NCBI RefSeq assembly: GCF_013426205.1
Contig: NC_089422.1
Span: forward strand, 6,847,001 to 6,911,000
DNA from: Metarhizium brunneum
Taxonomy: Eukaryota; Ascomycota; Sordariomycetes; Hypocreales; Clavicipitaceae
DNA: 64,000 nt
Direction of reading: 5' to 3'
Below, piece after piece: positions 43,572 through 54,251 of this stretch. Position numbers and translations under genes: made by a program. The notes below the pieces were generated by a model, which saw only the letters and a list, made by a program, of their open reading frames with translations, made no database searches and was not told where the DNA came from. Numbering within the stretch: position 1 is the stretch's first letter; every line of letters begins with the position of its first letter.

Positions 43572-44384
43572 GAGAAGAAAATGGGATGGTAGTTATATTT
43601 ATATGCCAACCAGCGCTCTTGTATTGTGTAATGAATATCATTTAACGCATAATCTTCATAAGAGTATCCGTTATTCTACATGCTGTAGGAAACCCGGTTT
43701 TGCCTGATTGTGAAGTTCAGGTCTTGATGCCGCTGCATTGTCTTGTGTCGTAAGCCAGAACCATCAACACGAGTCCGTCACACGTTGAACAAGGACAAAA
43801 GAACGACAAGTTAGCCAACGGCTCGCCACTGGAGTGCATTCACCCGCGTCGGGACTGCCTCAGAATCTTCGCATTATTGACACATCACTTATGCGTCTCC
43901 GCCAGCAGTCACGCACAGACAAAGGGTCTTTGATTCTAGACCCCCCCCCCGGGACCGTGCTGGAACGGGCCGAACCCAACATGTTTTCTGTACGAGACGA
44001 CAGTTGGCTGGATTTCTTAGTATTTCCACAAGGACCCGTCGCACAGGGGGCTGATTCAGTTAGGCATAGATATGGAACATCTGATAGACATAGGTTGCCT
44101 TGTTGACTTTGTATCGAGTGTCACAAATGAGGTGTGCAAATAGCCACTTGATAAAAAGATGATGGGGGAGAGATGACGGGGGACTTGTGAACAAAAAACC
44201 CACACAAGATTCTGGTGTTTTGTACAAACCACTGCGGACGCAGTGATCTCCCTGCGCCACGTTGCAAACGTGTCTGGTGGGTTGAGATATGCAACCTCCC
44301 TTAAAGCAAGGGCCGGCAGACGCATGCAGCTGAGACAGACTGCAGAAACTGATGCACACTCACGGCTCCCCGGCTGAGCCTCCA

Positions 44385-44642
44385 TGTTACACGGTTAGAG
44401 CCCAACAACAATGAAACCCAACAAAGGGACATGCCCAAGATCAGACCTTGCGATTACACTGGTCGGAACACATGGCCCGGTGGAAACCCTGGGCACCAAC
44501 TTCCTTTCATGTATACAAACTGGTCACCCGCCCCCTCCTCCCTCCTGGAAAACCAAGGACCTTTGACATCCTGCGAGATCATCTTTGAATCGACCCATTT
44601 CGTTCCGAGCCCTTGTGTCGAGCCCTCGTCACGCTCGATCGT
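44385..44642 (+). mobile_element. Degenerate solo LTR, family 1, long form
   Basis: It begins TGTTACACGG and contains CCCAACAAAGGGAC, CATGTATACAAAC and AACCAAGGACCTTTGA as in its relatives. The end reads CCCTCGTCACG, with the terminal CA altered, and no target duplication is visible. The right end abuts the segment homologous to 48590 of unit 2, so the insertion coincides with a deletion in unit 1. Confidence 0.65.
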
Positions 44643-46246
44643 CGCTACGTGATGGCTCTCTTCCCCGACGTTCGGGTGGACCAACGACGACCGCGACTTC
44701 CTCATCATTGCGTCGGATGAAGTCGAGCTGAGGTGGTAATTTGGGCGACCGACGTGCGAAGCCTTCCGACGGCGGGATCGATTCGGCAAGCAAGCTATTG
44801 CTATTTCCTTATGCGACGACGACCGCTATAGAAAAAGTGCTGGTGACAAGAGCAATCTACTCGGCGCTTTCCCGCATCGCTAAATAATGGAAATACTTGA
44901 CCGACGTTTGCTGGATGCTACTGTGTTCCAACATCAAAAGACTATGATGACTGGGAGAATATCGCAACGTGTGCCGAATCATACCGACATGCCCGGATTA
45001 GAAAACGGTCGCGCCAACATCCATGACATAGTTCTGGTGTGAATATCTCGAACTGCAGGCGAGACTGTCTTTGGCTTGTGCGTTCCGCATGCTGCCCGTT
45101 CACAGAACGCAGCAAATCGACGTTGGTTTATGAGATTAGCACTAATCTTTTTAAACAATGCTTGAAGATATCCTTAGTACCAGGCAGGCTCGCTCACGAG
45201 TTGGCACGATCCGATGCGTCGCTGATTTCCGTCTTTTTTACTGGCCTTGAAGCTTGCTTCCCGTCTGCTTCCCTCTGGGTAACATACATACACCTCGTAT
45301 TTGTGTCGACACGATCTTTCCTGGGGACATCTATAACCCCTCTGTTATTACTATGACGCATTCAAATGGTATAAACCAATCTTGCTCATCTTTATACAAG
45401 TGGCACGGTCCCTGTCCGGGGATACATTTGGTACCATGGCGGGTGCATCCATGCTGGCATCTTGCATGATACACCAACTCGAATTGAAAGCATTCACGAA
45501 CGAATTTATGAGTTTCTTTTTTGAATTTGGGCTAGCGCGATATGGTAAGCGACCTGGACGACAATTCACCTAGATTTACCTCTCCCGACTAACTCTTCTG
45601 CAATGGGACTCAGCGCTCCCGCAGCTCACGACGTACGGAAGTTTATTCACGCATAGTTGTAGTAGGTAATTCCACAAAAGCCCGAGTGGTTTTCAGTTTT
45701 CTTGGTCAACGTGTGAGAACAGACTCGTTTACTTTTACACAATGAGTTGATGGACAGCATTCACTCAAAGAAGTATAAAGAAAATTACTCTCCTTATTTT
45801 AACTTTTTTTCTTAGGATCAACGTAAGATGGTGTAAGCAACGTATTTTATTTAATAAAAACACACATTTATTCTGGTCCACTAGTAAAAAAGTACTATCC
45901 GATGATTTGCGTTAGACTTTTCCGCCAATGCCTTACTTAGTAAAGAGCGTGCTATTTGCAGGTGCCTTCTGAAATCCAAACTTGCTGGCATGACAAACTG
46001 TCCTCTGCGACAAAAGGAAAATTGCAAAATTGCAAAATTGCAAAAAAAAAGAGAGAGAAAAAAACAAGACGGCAAACAGTGGGAGCGAGGGTAATAGAGT
46101 CAAATAACTCAAGATGTCGATGAAAAACACACAGTAGTCCGTAAGGCTAATAGGTAAACCCCATAGCGTTTGAATAAGAGTTGACGGTACATGTAGCTTT
46201 TAGGACTGGCGAGGATGTCGGCAAGCTCCCCGGTCCGTAGTGACGT

Positions 46247-46825
46247 TCAGGCTGCATCTTCCATCTCAGCCCAGACGTCTTCAAAACGCATGTCAGGGCT
46301 TTGCCGCCAGACTTTCCATCCTACTCGAACCCTATCTTTGTCTGCATCCTCCAACACCCTGGGCTGTTGCTGCCACCTGACCAGAAAGGCAATCATTTCC
46401 TGCCGCTCAAAGGTGCGGGCTCTCGTCAACATCTCTTCGGTAACGCTCCAAGATGTCAAGAGCAAGAAAAGCTTCACTGTGTCGATATGACCATTTCCTA
46501 TGGCCGCCATGACTGGATCCAAGTCTTTTGCTGCGAAGTACCATTTGAGTAGAAAAGAATCATTCAAATCATCCAGAACCCATGCAGTTCCACAGTAATC
46601 GCCCACTTCGGCAGTGATCATGAGTAGATGGGTCGTAGTTCGTAGGCGCATGGAGATAAGGGCGCCATCAAACATCGTACCCGGCTGATTGGCGTTGATG
46701 ACGTCTTTAGATGATTTGTAGAGCTGATATCTCAATTGACACGTCATTTGGTCTAGTGGCAGAAGATCGTAGGACTCCATTTCTCCTTCCGGAAAAACCA
46801 GTCGCATCAGGAAACTGGGGGCCAT
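46247..46825 (-). CDS. Ankyrin-like protein in tandem unit 2
   Basis: A single-exon protein of 192 residues from ATG 46825 (MAPSFLMRLVFPEGE). The C-terminal half has ankyrin-like helix pairs: LKWYFAAKDLDPVMAAIGNG, then HIDTVKLFLLLTSW, then a Trp-rich tail (VGWKVWRQSPD). It occupies the same place in unit 2 as the 42684-43163 gene in unit 1, with shared flanking DNA, yet the two proteins are hard to align. Either the genes diverged quickly or one coding segment was replaced. The N-terminal region resembles substrate-recognition parts of fungal ankyrin proteins only loosely. Function unknown. Confidence 0.55.
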   Translation of the reverse strand: MAPSFLMRLVFPEGEMESYDLLPLDQMTCQLRYQLYKSSKDVINANQPGTMFDGALISMRLRTTTHLLMITAEVGDYCGTAWVLDDLNDSFLLKWYFAAKDLDPVMAAIGNGHIDTVKLFLLLTSWSVTEEMLTRARTFERQEMIAFLVRWQQQPRVLEDADKDRVRVGWKVWRQSPDMRFEDVWAEMEDAA

Positions 46826-47476
46826 TTTCTGGGAGAAGAGAGAGTTTTGAAGTATGGATTGTTTTTTGGAGAAGAGGAAGTTGAAAAAGGCCGAATAAGT
46901 TCCGGGAGAAGAAAAAGTTGGAAATGGTTGAACGGTTTCCAGGAGCAGAGAGTGGGATTACGCTTGAATTTATACACCAGCCAGTGCCTGTGCATTGTGT
47001 AGTAGACACACTTGAATACGTGAACTTGAAAAGAACGTTTATTGTTCTACATGCTGTAAGAAAAGCGTCTTTGTCCTCTGGGTGAAGTGTTTGGTCTTGA
47101 TGCCAATCACTACATCAGTCTGGCGTTGCAAACCAAGACCCTGAACACGCTGAACAAGGTCAAAATGACGACACTTGCAAGTTGGCCAACAACCGTGCCG
47201 ATACTGGACTGCATTCAACTGATGCGGAACTGCTTGAGATTCCTCACTGCCATGTACCGTCGTTGGCCGATGCATCTCCGCCAGCAGTCACGCACAGACA
47301 AAGGGCCTTTGACTTCCAAACCCCCGGGCCGTGCTGGAACGGGCCGTTTTCAGCGTAATTTCTGCAGGGGGAGACTCTTTGTTACTTTGGCAGGTGATCC
47401 CACAAGGACCGGCACGCACGGGGCTGATTCAGGGAGGCATAGACATGACACACCTGACAAACACAGGTTGCTTTGT

Positions 47477-47726
47477 TGTTACACGGAAAAGGCCCAACAG
47501 ATCGTAAAGCCCAACAAAGGGACTTCGCCGATACAGGGCTTGTTGGGTACACAGCTGGAACACGTGCCCGGGCAAGGACCCTAGGCCCGGGCGTTCCTTT
47601 CATGTATATAAGGCGGTTACCCCTCTCTTCCTTTCTCGTAGCAACTCGAGACCTTGGAGACCCTTTGAGATTATGATTGAATTGAGCCTTTATTGCTCCA
47701 AGCCCTCTTTCTGAGCCCTTGTCACA
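47477..47726 (+). mobile_element. Solo LTR, family 1, long form, TSD TTTGT, with empty-site counterpart
   Basis: It begins TGTTACACGGAAAAGG and ends GCCCTTGTCACA. Perfect duplications TTTGT lie at 47472-47476 and 47727-47731. The matching place in unit 1 (about 44092-44110) runs from GGTTGCC straight into TTGTTGACTTTGTATCGAG without an element, so this insertion happened after the tandem duplication. It contains CGTGCCCGGGCAAGG and CATGTATATAAGG. Confidence 0.9.
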
Positions 47727-48024
47727 TTTGTCGACCTTTTATCCAGCATCACAAACGGCGTCTGCAAATACACACTTGAAAAGATGATGGGGGACTTGTG
47801 AAAAAAACTCGCAGACGATTCCGGTGTCTTGTGTACGAAACCGCTGCGGATGCTGTCATCTCCCAGCGTCACTTTGCGCAAAATGTCCGGTAGCAATTGT
47901 GGGTGAAGCAAGTCCAAATTAAGCACAAACAGAATATCCCCGTTTCCTTCAAAAGCATTCTCCTTTTTCCCTGACGTTTCGGACACAAAGTATGAAGAGT
48001 AGGCTCTTTCATTCACGAGCCCCC

Positions 48025-48230
48025 TGTCACACGGAAATGGGCCAATGTCACACGGTTACACAAGGGCTACGGTCACGGGATTAGGGCAGAAGGTCCTGAC
48101 CGACTTCTTGTATAAATAGACGGCTTCGGTCCCTCAAGGCCTTGAGGAAAACCAAGGACCTTTGATACCAAAGACTGTTATTAGATGAATTGAGTAAATG
48201 CTCCAAGCCCTCTACTGAGCCCTTGTCACA
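48025..48230 (+). mobile_element. Solo LTR, family 1, short form, TSD CCCCC
   Basis: It begins TGTCACACGGAAATGG and ends GCCCTTGTCACA. CCCCC flanks both ends (48020-48024 and 48231-48235), a plausible target duplication although low in complexity. It is close to the copy at 8648 over its whole length, including TTGTATAAATAGACGGCTT. The near identity suggests recent activity of this family. Confidence 0.8.
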
Positions 48231-48285
48231 CCCCCTCATCTTTTGTGCTCCTTTGACAATTATTACCATCCACCAGAGATATCAC

Positions 48286-48633
48286 ATGCAAAACGACGGC
48301 TGCTTGGCCGTCAACTATAGTTATCCTACCGAACTCTGCCAACGACCATTTGCGGAAAGTCTTTTGTTCAAACTACACGGGCATCGTGGTAACATTCCAG
48401 ACAGCACCTACACTCAAATCTACTACCGTTCCAACCATGACCCTTGGGCTGAACTCGCCAGAGGGACAGTGAGTTGGCTCATTGCCGCGTTCTCGTTGGG
48501 GACAAGGTACAAAGAGTCGGTAGCTTCACTCATGGACGGCGTCGACTTCAGATACAGGCGTGCCGTAATCATCTACAGAGATTATGACACACGCCTTGTC
48601 ATTTCCTCATGCGACGATACGACGACGCCGTGA
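48286..48633 (+). CDS. Short ORF next to a solo LTR, unknown
   Basis: An open frame of 115 residues from ATG 48286 (MQNDGCLAVNYSYP), ending ISSCDDTTTP. Codon use and composition look coding (SWLIAAFSLGTRYKESV, FRYRRAVIIYRDYDTR). It starts 55 bp right of the LTR, so the 5' part of an older gene may have been cut off. In unit 1 almost all of this segment is missing, replaced by the LTR at 44385. No family is recognised. It may be a gene remnant rather than a working gene. Confidence 0.35.
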   Translation: MQNDGCLAVNYSYPTELCQRPFAESLLFKLHGHRGNIPDSTYTQIYYRSNHDPWAELARGTVSWLIAAFSLGTRYKESVASLMDGVDFRYRRAVIIYRDYDTRLVISSCDDTTTP

Positions 48634-48890
48634 AGCCTGCTCGTCACGCAAGAGCTTTTTCACAGCCTTGGACGCTGTTCTACGATGGGAAAAGTGCTGG
48701 ATGACCCGAGCAATGTGCTCAGCGCCTTTTGGGCAGCGTGCCGTCGCTGAATGGTGGACATGCGCTTCCGGATGCTACTGTGTTCCGACATTGAAAGACT
48801 ACATATGTATTGACGGGGAGGATATCGCAACGTGTGCTGAGTCATACCAACGGCCGCGCTACCAGATGCATTTGCGCGATATAATACCGA

Positions 48891-49764
48891 TGCAGAGTCG
48901 ATACATGTATGAAGATGGAATAGGTCAGCGGAGCGCATGCCGTGAAACGTCTCGGCCGACGAGGCTCGGAAACTGCATCGACGCAAGGGTGTCCCGTCGC
49001 GTGGATCTGAAACAGCACGCGAGTGCCAGATTCGGGGCAAAGCGTTTTACGGCAAGGGCGCAATATATCAATTGATCCATGTCGCCCGTCGGGTTCAACT
49101 GCAGCCGCCAGAGTCGGGCCCGAGCGCCAATTCACAAGAGAGCCGAGGATTCAATGTCGGCGCAATGCATGGAAATGGAATGGTCATGACCGGACCGGCC
49201 CCAGCAACCTAGCTAACAAAGGCAGATTATCAGTGCCGCCATTTGCATTAATAACGTCTGGTAGCACAAGCAAGCACACGGATGTAATGCAAGATTCACC
49301 GCAAATCCGACACCAAATCCAATTCGGCACAGCTCATTGGCCGAGCACCATGAACGCCTGGCTGGTCAAAGTCATGCCAAGCACCGTCACCCGGCGCCGG
49401 CTCCGATCCGACTGGTGACATCTGAGTCCGTGGTACCGCCAGGGGCAGCCCGTGTCGGATGGCAACACAACACACTCAGATCACATTGGAAGGCATCAAC
49501 GATTGAACCCGAAAAAAAGTCGACCGGCAATCGAATAAGCCCGGCAAGTGCGATGCCTGGACCTGACACTCTAGCGCTGGCGCTAAGCCGTCTCCCGCCT
49601 CCCGCCTGGCGCTCGGGCTTATTCGCGACTTGTTAAATCCGATGCACACATGCAACCTCTCACAAGTTTATAATCACCAGACCATCAATTGATCTTAAAA
49701 GCTCCATGCGACGACAACACAGGGCTCCCGTTTTCCATTGCCAACACCGCATCGAGCCGCGACA
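48891..49764. other. Intergenic region
   Basis: About 870 bp between the duplication and the transporter. It holds the transporter promoter, with CT-rich tracts. No gene is supported. Confidence 0.45.
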
Positions 49765-51202
49765 ATGCCACCCGGGCGTGAGCAGCCCTCCAGTTCGCCC
49801 CCCGTCCCCAACCAGTCCGACGCGCCCTCCTCACTCCCTCTAGACTCGAACACACACGATCATCCGCAAGGCGACATTGAACAAAAGCCCGTCAATGACA
49901 CCCGTCCCGCCCATGCCTCGCCGCCCGCCGACTCGCCACCCCCCAACGGCGGCTACTGGGCGTGGATGCAAGTCGCCGCCGCCTTCAGCATCTTCTTCAA
50001 CACATGGGGGGTCCTAAACACATTCGGCATCTTCCAGACCTACTACGAAGGCGGCACCCTCTTCCACGAGTCCTCGTCCAACATTTCCTGGATCGGCTCC
50101 ATCCAAGCCTACTGCGTCCTCATCGTCGGCCTCGTCTCCGGCCCCGTCTACGACCGCGGCCACCTCCGGCTGCTCCTGTTCGCGGGCTCGTCGCTCCTCG
50201 TCCTCGGCTTCATGATGCTCAGCCTCTGCCGCACCTACTGGCAGGCCCTCCTCGCGCAGGGCTTCTGCATCGGCATCGGCGCCGGCTGCCTCTTCGTGCC
50301 GTCGCTGGCCCTCCTCCCGACATACTTTAGCACCCGGATCGGGCTGGCCGTGGGCATCGCCGCCTCGGGCTCCTCGCTCGGCGGCGTCGTCTACCCCATT
50401 GTCTTTTATCGGCTGATTGGCGCCGTCGGCTTCGGCTGGACCGTGAGGACGATTGGTTTTATTGCGCTGGCGACGCTGGTGGTCCCGCTGTACTTTGCTG
50501 AGATGCGCGTCAGGCCGCTGCGGGCGAGGGCCGTGCTGGACCGGTCTGCGTTTACGGACGGGCCGTATGTGTTTTTTGTGGCGAGCACGTTGGTTGGGTT
50601 TGTGGGCTTTTACGTCGTCTTGTTCTATGTTTCGTACTTTAGCGCCGCGACGGGCATTGCGTCGTCGGAGATGTCGTTTTATCTGATTCCGATTCTGAAC
50701 GCCGTGTCCATGTTTGGCAGAATACTGCCGAATGCCGTGTCTGACAAGACGGGCCCGTTTAACTGTAAGAGAGGACGCCTTCTCGTAGCCGCGGGGATTG
50801 ACAAGCTAACAGCAGTGAAAAGTGTTTGGCCCGGCGGCCATTATTTGCGGCGTCTTGACGTTTTGCCTCATCGCGGTCAAGAGCCTCGGCGGCATGATTG
50901 CCATTGTCGTTCTCTATGGCTTCTTCTCGGGCGTCTTCATCGCCATACCGGGCGTTTGCTTTGTCAGACTGACCGAGGACAAGAGCAAGCTCGGCACCCG
51001 TATCGGCATGGGGTTTGCTGCGTTTGGGTTTGGCGTTCTCGCCGGCGGCCCCGGAGGCGGTGGTATTCTAGGCACTGACCGGAGCGACCTGCACTGGAAC
51101 TCGGTGTGGGTGTATGGAGGATGCACCATGACATGTTCTGGTGTTTTGCTGATTGTTTTGCGATTCTGGTTGTCGAGGGGGAGGCTTGCGCTGAAAATAT
51201 AG
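49765..51202 (+). CDS. MFS monocarboxylate-type transporter
   Basis: A monocarboxylate-permease-like MFS protein of about 459 residues. The ATG is 49765; the frame above uses TTG. Exon 1 runs to 50764, the intron is 50765-50822 (GTAAGA, a CTAAC site, acceptor AAAAG), and exon 2 ends at 51202. The N-terminal 70 residues are a Pro/Ser-rich cytosolic tail. The family signature PPNGGYWAWMQVAAAFSIFFNTWG follows (read in two parts), then FGIFQTYYEG at helix 1-2 and a second bundle beginning DGPYVFFVASTLVGF. The last exon has IPGVCFVRLTEDKSKLGTRIGMGF. Substrates of fungal members are mostly unknown. The next gene, 312 bp downstream on the same strand, is a Pyr4-like cyclase, so product export is a reasonable but unproven idea. 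Confidence 0.87.
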
Positions 51203-51513
51203 AGGCGGCTTTCCACAAAGACTAGAGGAACTGCCAACCAGGCACGGATGGCCATTTACTAATAATGTATTACTACTACAATAAAGAAGAATAGACCGGG
51301 CTATTCCCCGAATATCCGGGGCTGTGCTGGGGCTGGCCGCATGCAGCTTACATGTCATGTTCCACAAAACTCCGTCCCTTCCGCAGCCCTGGCCATGGTT
51401 TAAAAAGCCGCGGGAGGATTGTACATCAGACATGGAAACACGGAACGTGTCCAACACATGGTTTGGTAAATTCTGAGAAACTGTCGCAGACAAAGCCGCG
51501 CGACCATTCCACC

Positions 51514-52408
51514 ATGGCATTCGAGTGGGCGTCGTGGCTTGAAAACAACCACATCATTGTCCACGCGGCCGATTTACAACTGAACCCGCCCCAGAGCTAC
51601 CTCTTCGTCCAGGACTTTCTCATCATTCTGTGCGCCCTGCTCTACTGCTTCTGCTATGTGTTTTACACGCTCCGCACCAAACGCGACCGGTTCCTCGCCG
51701 GGCCCGTCGACCTGCTGTACGTGCATTGATTTCCGGCCACTGCCACGAGTCCGTGACTTACTTAAAGACTCTGTTAGGTTCGGCAACCTGGCCTACGAGC
51801 TGTACTATCCATTCGTCATGGCGCGCGGCAAGCTGGAGCTCGTCGGATGCCTCGTCTGGCTCCTGCTGGATGTGAGGTTCGTATACACGGCCATCAAATA
51901 TACCTGCCCGCCTGGGACGCGCATCAAAGTGACATTGCGCTGTGCGCTCTCCACGCTCGCCCTGACGGCCGTCTACTACGTCTTGGGTCTGTACTTTCCC
52001 GACGACGGCGAGCAAGTCACGGCGTATTGGACGGGGTGGCTGCTGGAGCTGGGAATCGGATGGTGCGAGGTGCTGTACCTGTGGAAGCACGCGCACACAA
52101 AGGGCCAGTCGCTCGAAATTTGGTGAGTTGCAGGGTGTACAAATGTCGCGATGTTCTTTTTGAAAGCAAGACCACCGTGAATGGCTAACAGGTGCAGGGT
52201 TGTGAGATTCTGCGGCGTCCTGTCTGCCATGGCCGTCTTCTTTTGGCGCTATTTGAATGTGCCGCAGAACTGGGCGTACGTGGTGTCGTGGCCGAGCATC
52301 ATCTTGGTGGGTTTAAACGTCGTCCCGGAGTTGATGTATCCGTTTTTATATCGTAGGGCGGAGAGAAAAATGAGGGAGGCCGCGGTGCAGAAGGAGAAGA
52401 CGTACTGA
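51514..52408 (+). CDS. Pyr4/PaxB-like integral membrane terpene cyclase family protein
   Basis: A seven-helix membrane protein of about 252 residues. Three exons: 51514-51716, 51778-52122 and 52198-52408. Donors are GTACGT and GTGAGT, acceptors GTTAG and GTGCAG, with in-phase joins at DLL-FGNLA and EIW-VVRF. The conserved pattern is that of the Pyr4/PaxB family: GNLAYELYYPFV with the acidic Glu, then VWLLLDVRFVYTAIKY with the Asp, and later GQSLEIW. Length and topology match. Family members cyclise the terpene tail of meroterpenoids or indole diterpenes, with the Glu and Asp acting in proton transfer, but many genomic homologues have no known product. No polyketide synthase or prenyltransferase is visible in the window, so this may be an orphan. 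Confidence 0.65.
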
Positions 52409-52441
52409 CAGCACCATCAATGATCTCAAGTGCTGTTTCAA

Positions 52442-52458
52442 TGACGTCAATGACGTCA
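52442..52458. promoter_or_regulatory. Two adjacent CRE palindromes
   Basis: TGACGTCA occurs at 52442-52449 and 52451-52458, 9 bp apart. This is the ATF/CREB (bZIP) consensus site. It lies just past the cyclase stop codon, so which gene it would serve is unclear. Confidence 0.4.
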
Positions 52459-53572
52459 GAGCAGGATGCGAGACAATTAGTCGCTTTGGGCTGCCAAGGC
52501 CCTTGAAGGTGCTGTGTTGAACAAGATATAGGAGTCGTGGAGGAAAGGGAAAGATGGAAAGTTTGTCGATTTTTTACACGGCCAAGTTGGTCACAATCTG
52601 TCTTGTGCTGTGACGAATACACCTCTGAGACGGAATCTGGAGGCATGGACAATCCTAGTCAGCAACAATCTATTTTATGACCCCGGACATGCAGCGACGA
52701 GGAGTCAAAGGGATGAGGAATACAAGTGCTTCGTGCATCTGGTTTACAGGGCCCATCCGTGCACATGGCAGACGGCCAACGAATTAAATATCTTGAGATG
52801 AAGCCGTGCGGCGAGCCCAAGCGCTCAAGGTATAAAATTCTGTGCTGACTCTTCTTTAGCGACACAGACGCCCTTCTGGCATGTGCGCAACCGCACGTCC
52901 ATCTTCAGGGAGTGAATGTAAATCATACTTCAGCGTACTCTGACCTGGCGGCTTCCGGACTTTTTTGGTACCATGACCACCCAGGCACTCATTGGCCTCG
53001 AATGACCTTTTCAAACGCATACTTTTGACAGGTATACGTACCGGCAAGGAGAATACGCAAGCAGTTTACATCTCATTGGCATCGACGCGCCTCTCTTTCC
53101 TGGATGGGATGTTGGCTGCATATGGGATCCAGTAAGATGCATAATCGTCCATGTGAGTCGGTATTGCTGCCTCTTTTTTCAGAAAGCAAAACACGTTCAA
53201 TTCAAGACAATCAGAAAACTCTAGCTGATCGTAAAATAATCAAGACTCGTGTCAAAATCCCCATGTCCGACATACATGACTGAAGATACTCTCATTTCCT
53301 TGTTGTCCACTCTACGCGTTGCTCATCTTGTATGTATAAAACATCTTGTTCCATGTACGAAATCTCACATACGGAATCACGACTCACTAAAATAGTTTCT
53401 TCCAAAGACAACACTACCAGATACCCATCCCATCATACCCAGCCAAACACAGCAACTCATCCAGCCCAAAATTCGTCACCACCATACTACACATGTACAC
53501 TGATGAGCTAAAAACGCACGACGACTTACAACACCATGCTCTCATCACAATCTGACGTCTAAACAAAAACAC
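52459..53572. other. Intergenic region, no gene seen
   Basis: About 1.1 kb. No frame has protein-like features. Confidence 0.45.
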
Positions 53573-53848
53573 CTACCCGCGCCTTAGCGTCATGTTCGTG
53601 TAGGGGAAAACGCCAGATTTAGAATACACCACCTCCAGCAAGCCCATCCGCCTACACAGCTCATCGCCATGTAGCCCTGCTTGCATCCCCAGTGCCGCCA
53701 TCTCAACCATGCCATGGGCGCCATATTCGGCACTTCGGCACGCATTTCTGACTTCCGCCCTACTGAGCTGGGTGAAATCCCAAGTCGGCGGGAGCAGCTG
53801 AGCCACTCGCGCCCAGCCTCGTCGAGATGGCTCAAGGTTTGAAGCCAT
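53573..53848 (-). CDS. Short ORF, possible gene fragment
   Basis: An open frame of 91 residues from ATG 53848 (MASNLEPSRRGW), with protein-like sequence: LLPPTWDFTQLSRAEVRNAC, MVEMAALGMQAG, SGVFPYTNMTLRRG. The frame is open upstream for about 40 codons without an ATG, so a 5' exon may be missing or unrecognised. I know no family. It may be a fragment. Confidence 0.3.
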   Translation of the reverse strand: MASNLEPSRRGWARVAQLLPPTWDFTQLSRAEVRNACRSAEYGAHGMVEMAALGMQAGLHGDELCRRMGLLEVVYSKSGVFPYTNMTLRRG

Positions 53849-54251
53849 CCAGTGGCGCCGGTCGGCAGCATGAAATGGACCGCTCGGCACATCTCTCCTG
53901 CCACGGGCACAAGTATCGGGCGTGTTCCATGGCAGCGCAGGGATAGACTGGGCGGCGCATCAACTGTCCGAGTACCATTGCGTTCAACGCCCATGCTGCC
54001 ATCGACTGCTTCCCGCCACGGGGCTTGGGACTAGACCCTTGTTTCTTTCAAAGGAGATATTTTGGTGATATCTGAGGTTTCTGTTCGTGTTGCGCCAGTG
54101 GCTGATGCATTCAAGTGACAGCCAGGCTTCCGATGTCGTCGCCACCATCAGCAGCGCTCAGTATAAAGACCAGCTGCCGCCGTCTACGTCGTGGAGCAGA
54201 CATCGTGAGTCGCAACACCATCACAGCAGGTGAGACGTACTTCCAGTCACC

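Larger units (their letters stand above)
41087..45037. repeat. Tandem duplication, unit 1
   Basis: This is the first of two diverged tandem units. Blocks matching unit 2 in the same order are: 41087-41300 with 45038-45270 (shared GACTGTCTTTGGCTTGT, CCGCATGCTGCCCGTTCACA); 42189-42260 with 45725-45790; 42290-42680 with 45835-46250; the leader at 43571-43640 with 46938-47010; 43800-44100 with 47160-47470 (shared GCCAGCAGTCACGCACAGAC); 44105-44290 with 47735-47890; and 44650-45030 with 48590-48880. Identity is partial with many indels. Insertion of solo LTRs explains part of the length difference. Confidence 0.75.
45038..48890. repeat. Tandem duplication, unit 2
   Basis: The second unit of the duplication described for 41087-45037, in the same orientation and block order. 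One block (45182-45270) keeps an open frame relating to LARSDASLISVFFTGLEACF. The matching block in unit 1 has the same frame with substitutions, mostly conservative, so this part was probably coding when the duplication occurred. Two solo LTRs lie inside unit 2. Confidence 0.7.

Noticed and set aside
48584..49075. 163-codon open frame right of the tandem repeats
   Set aside because: It overlaps another frame in a repeat block shared with unit 1, where the frame is broken; no family features.
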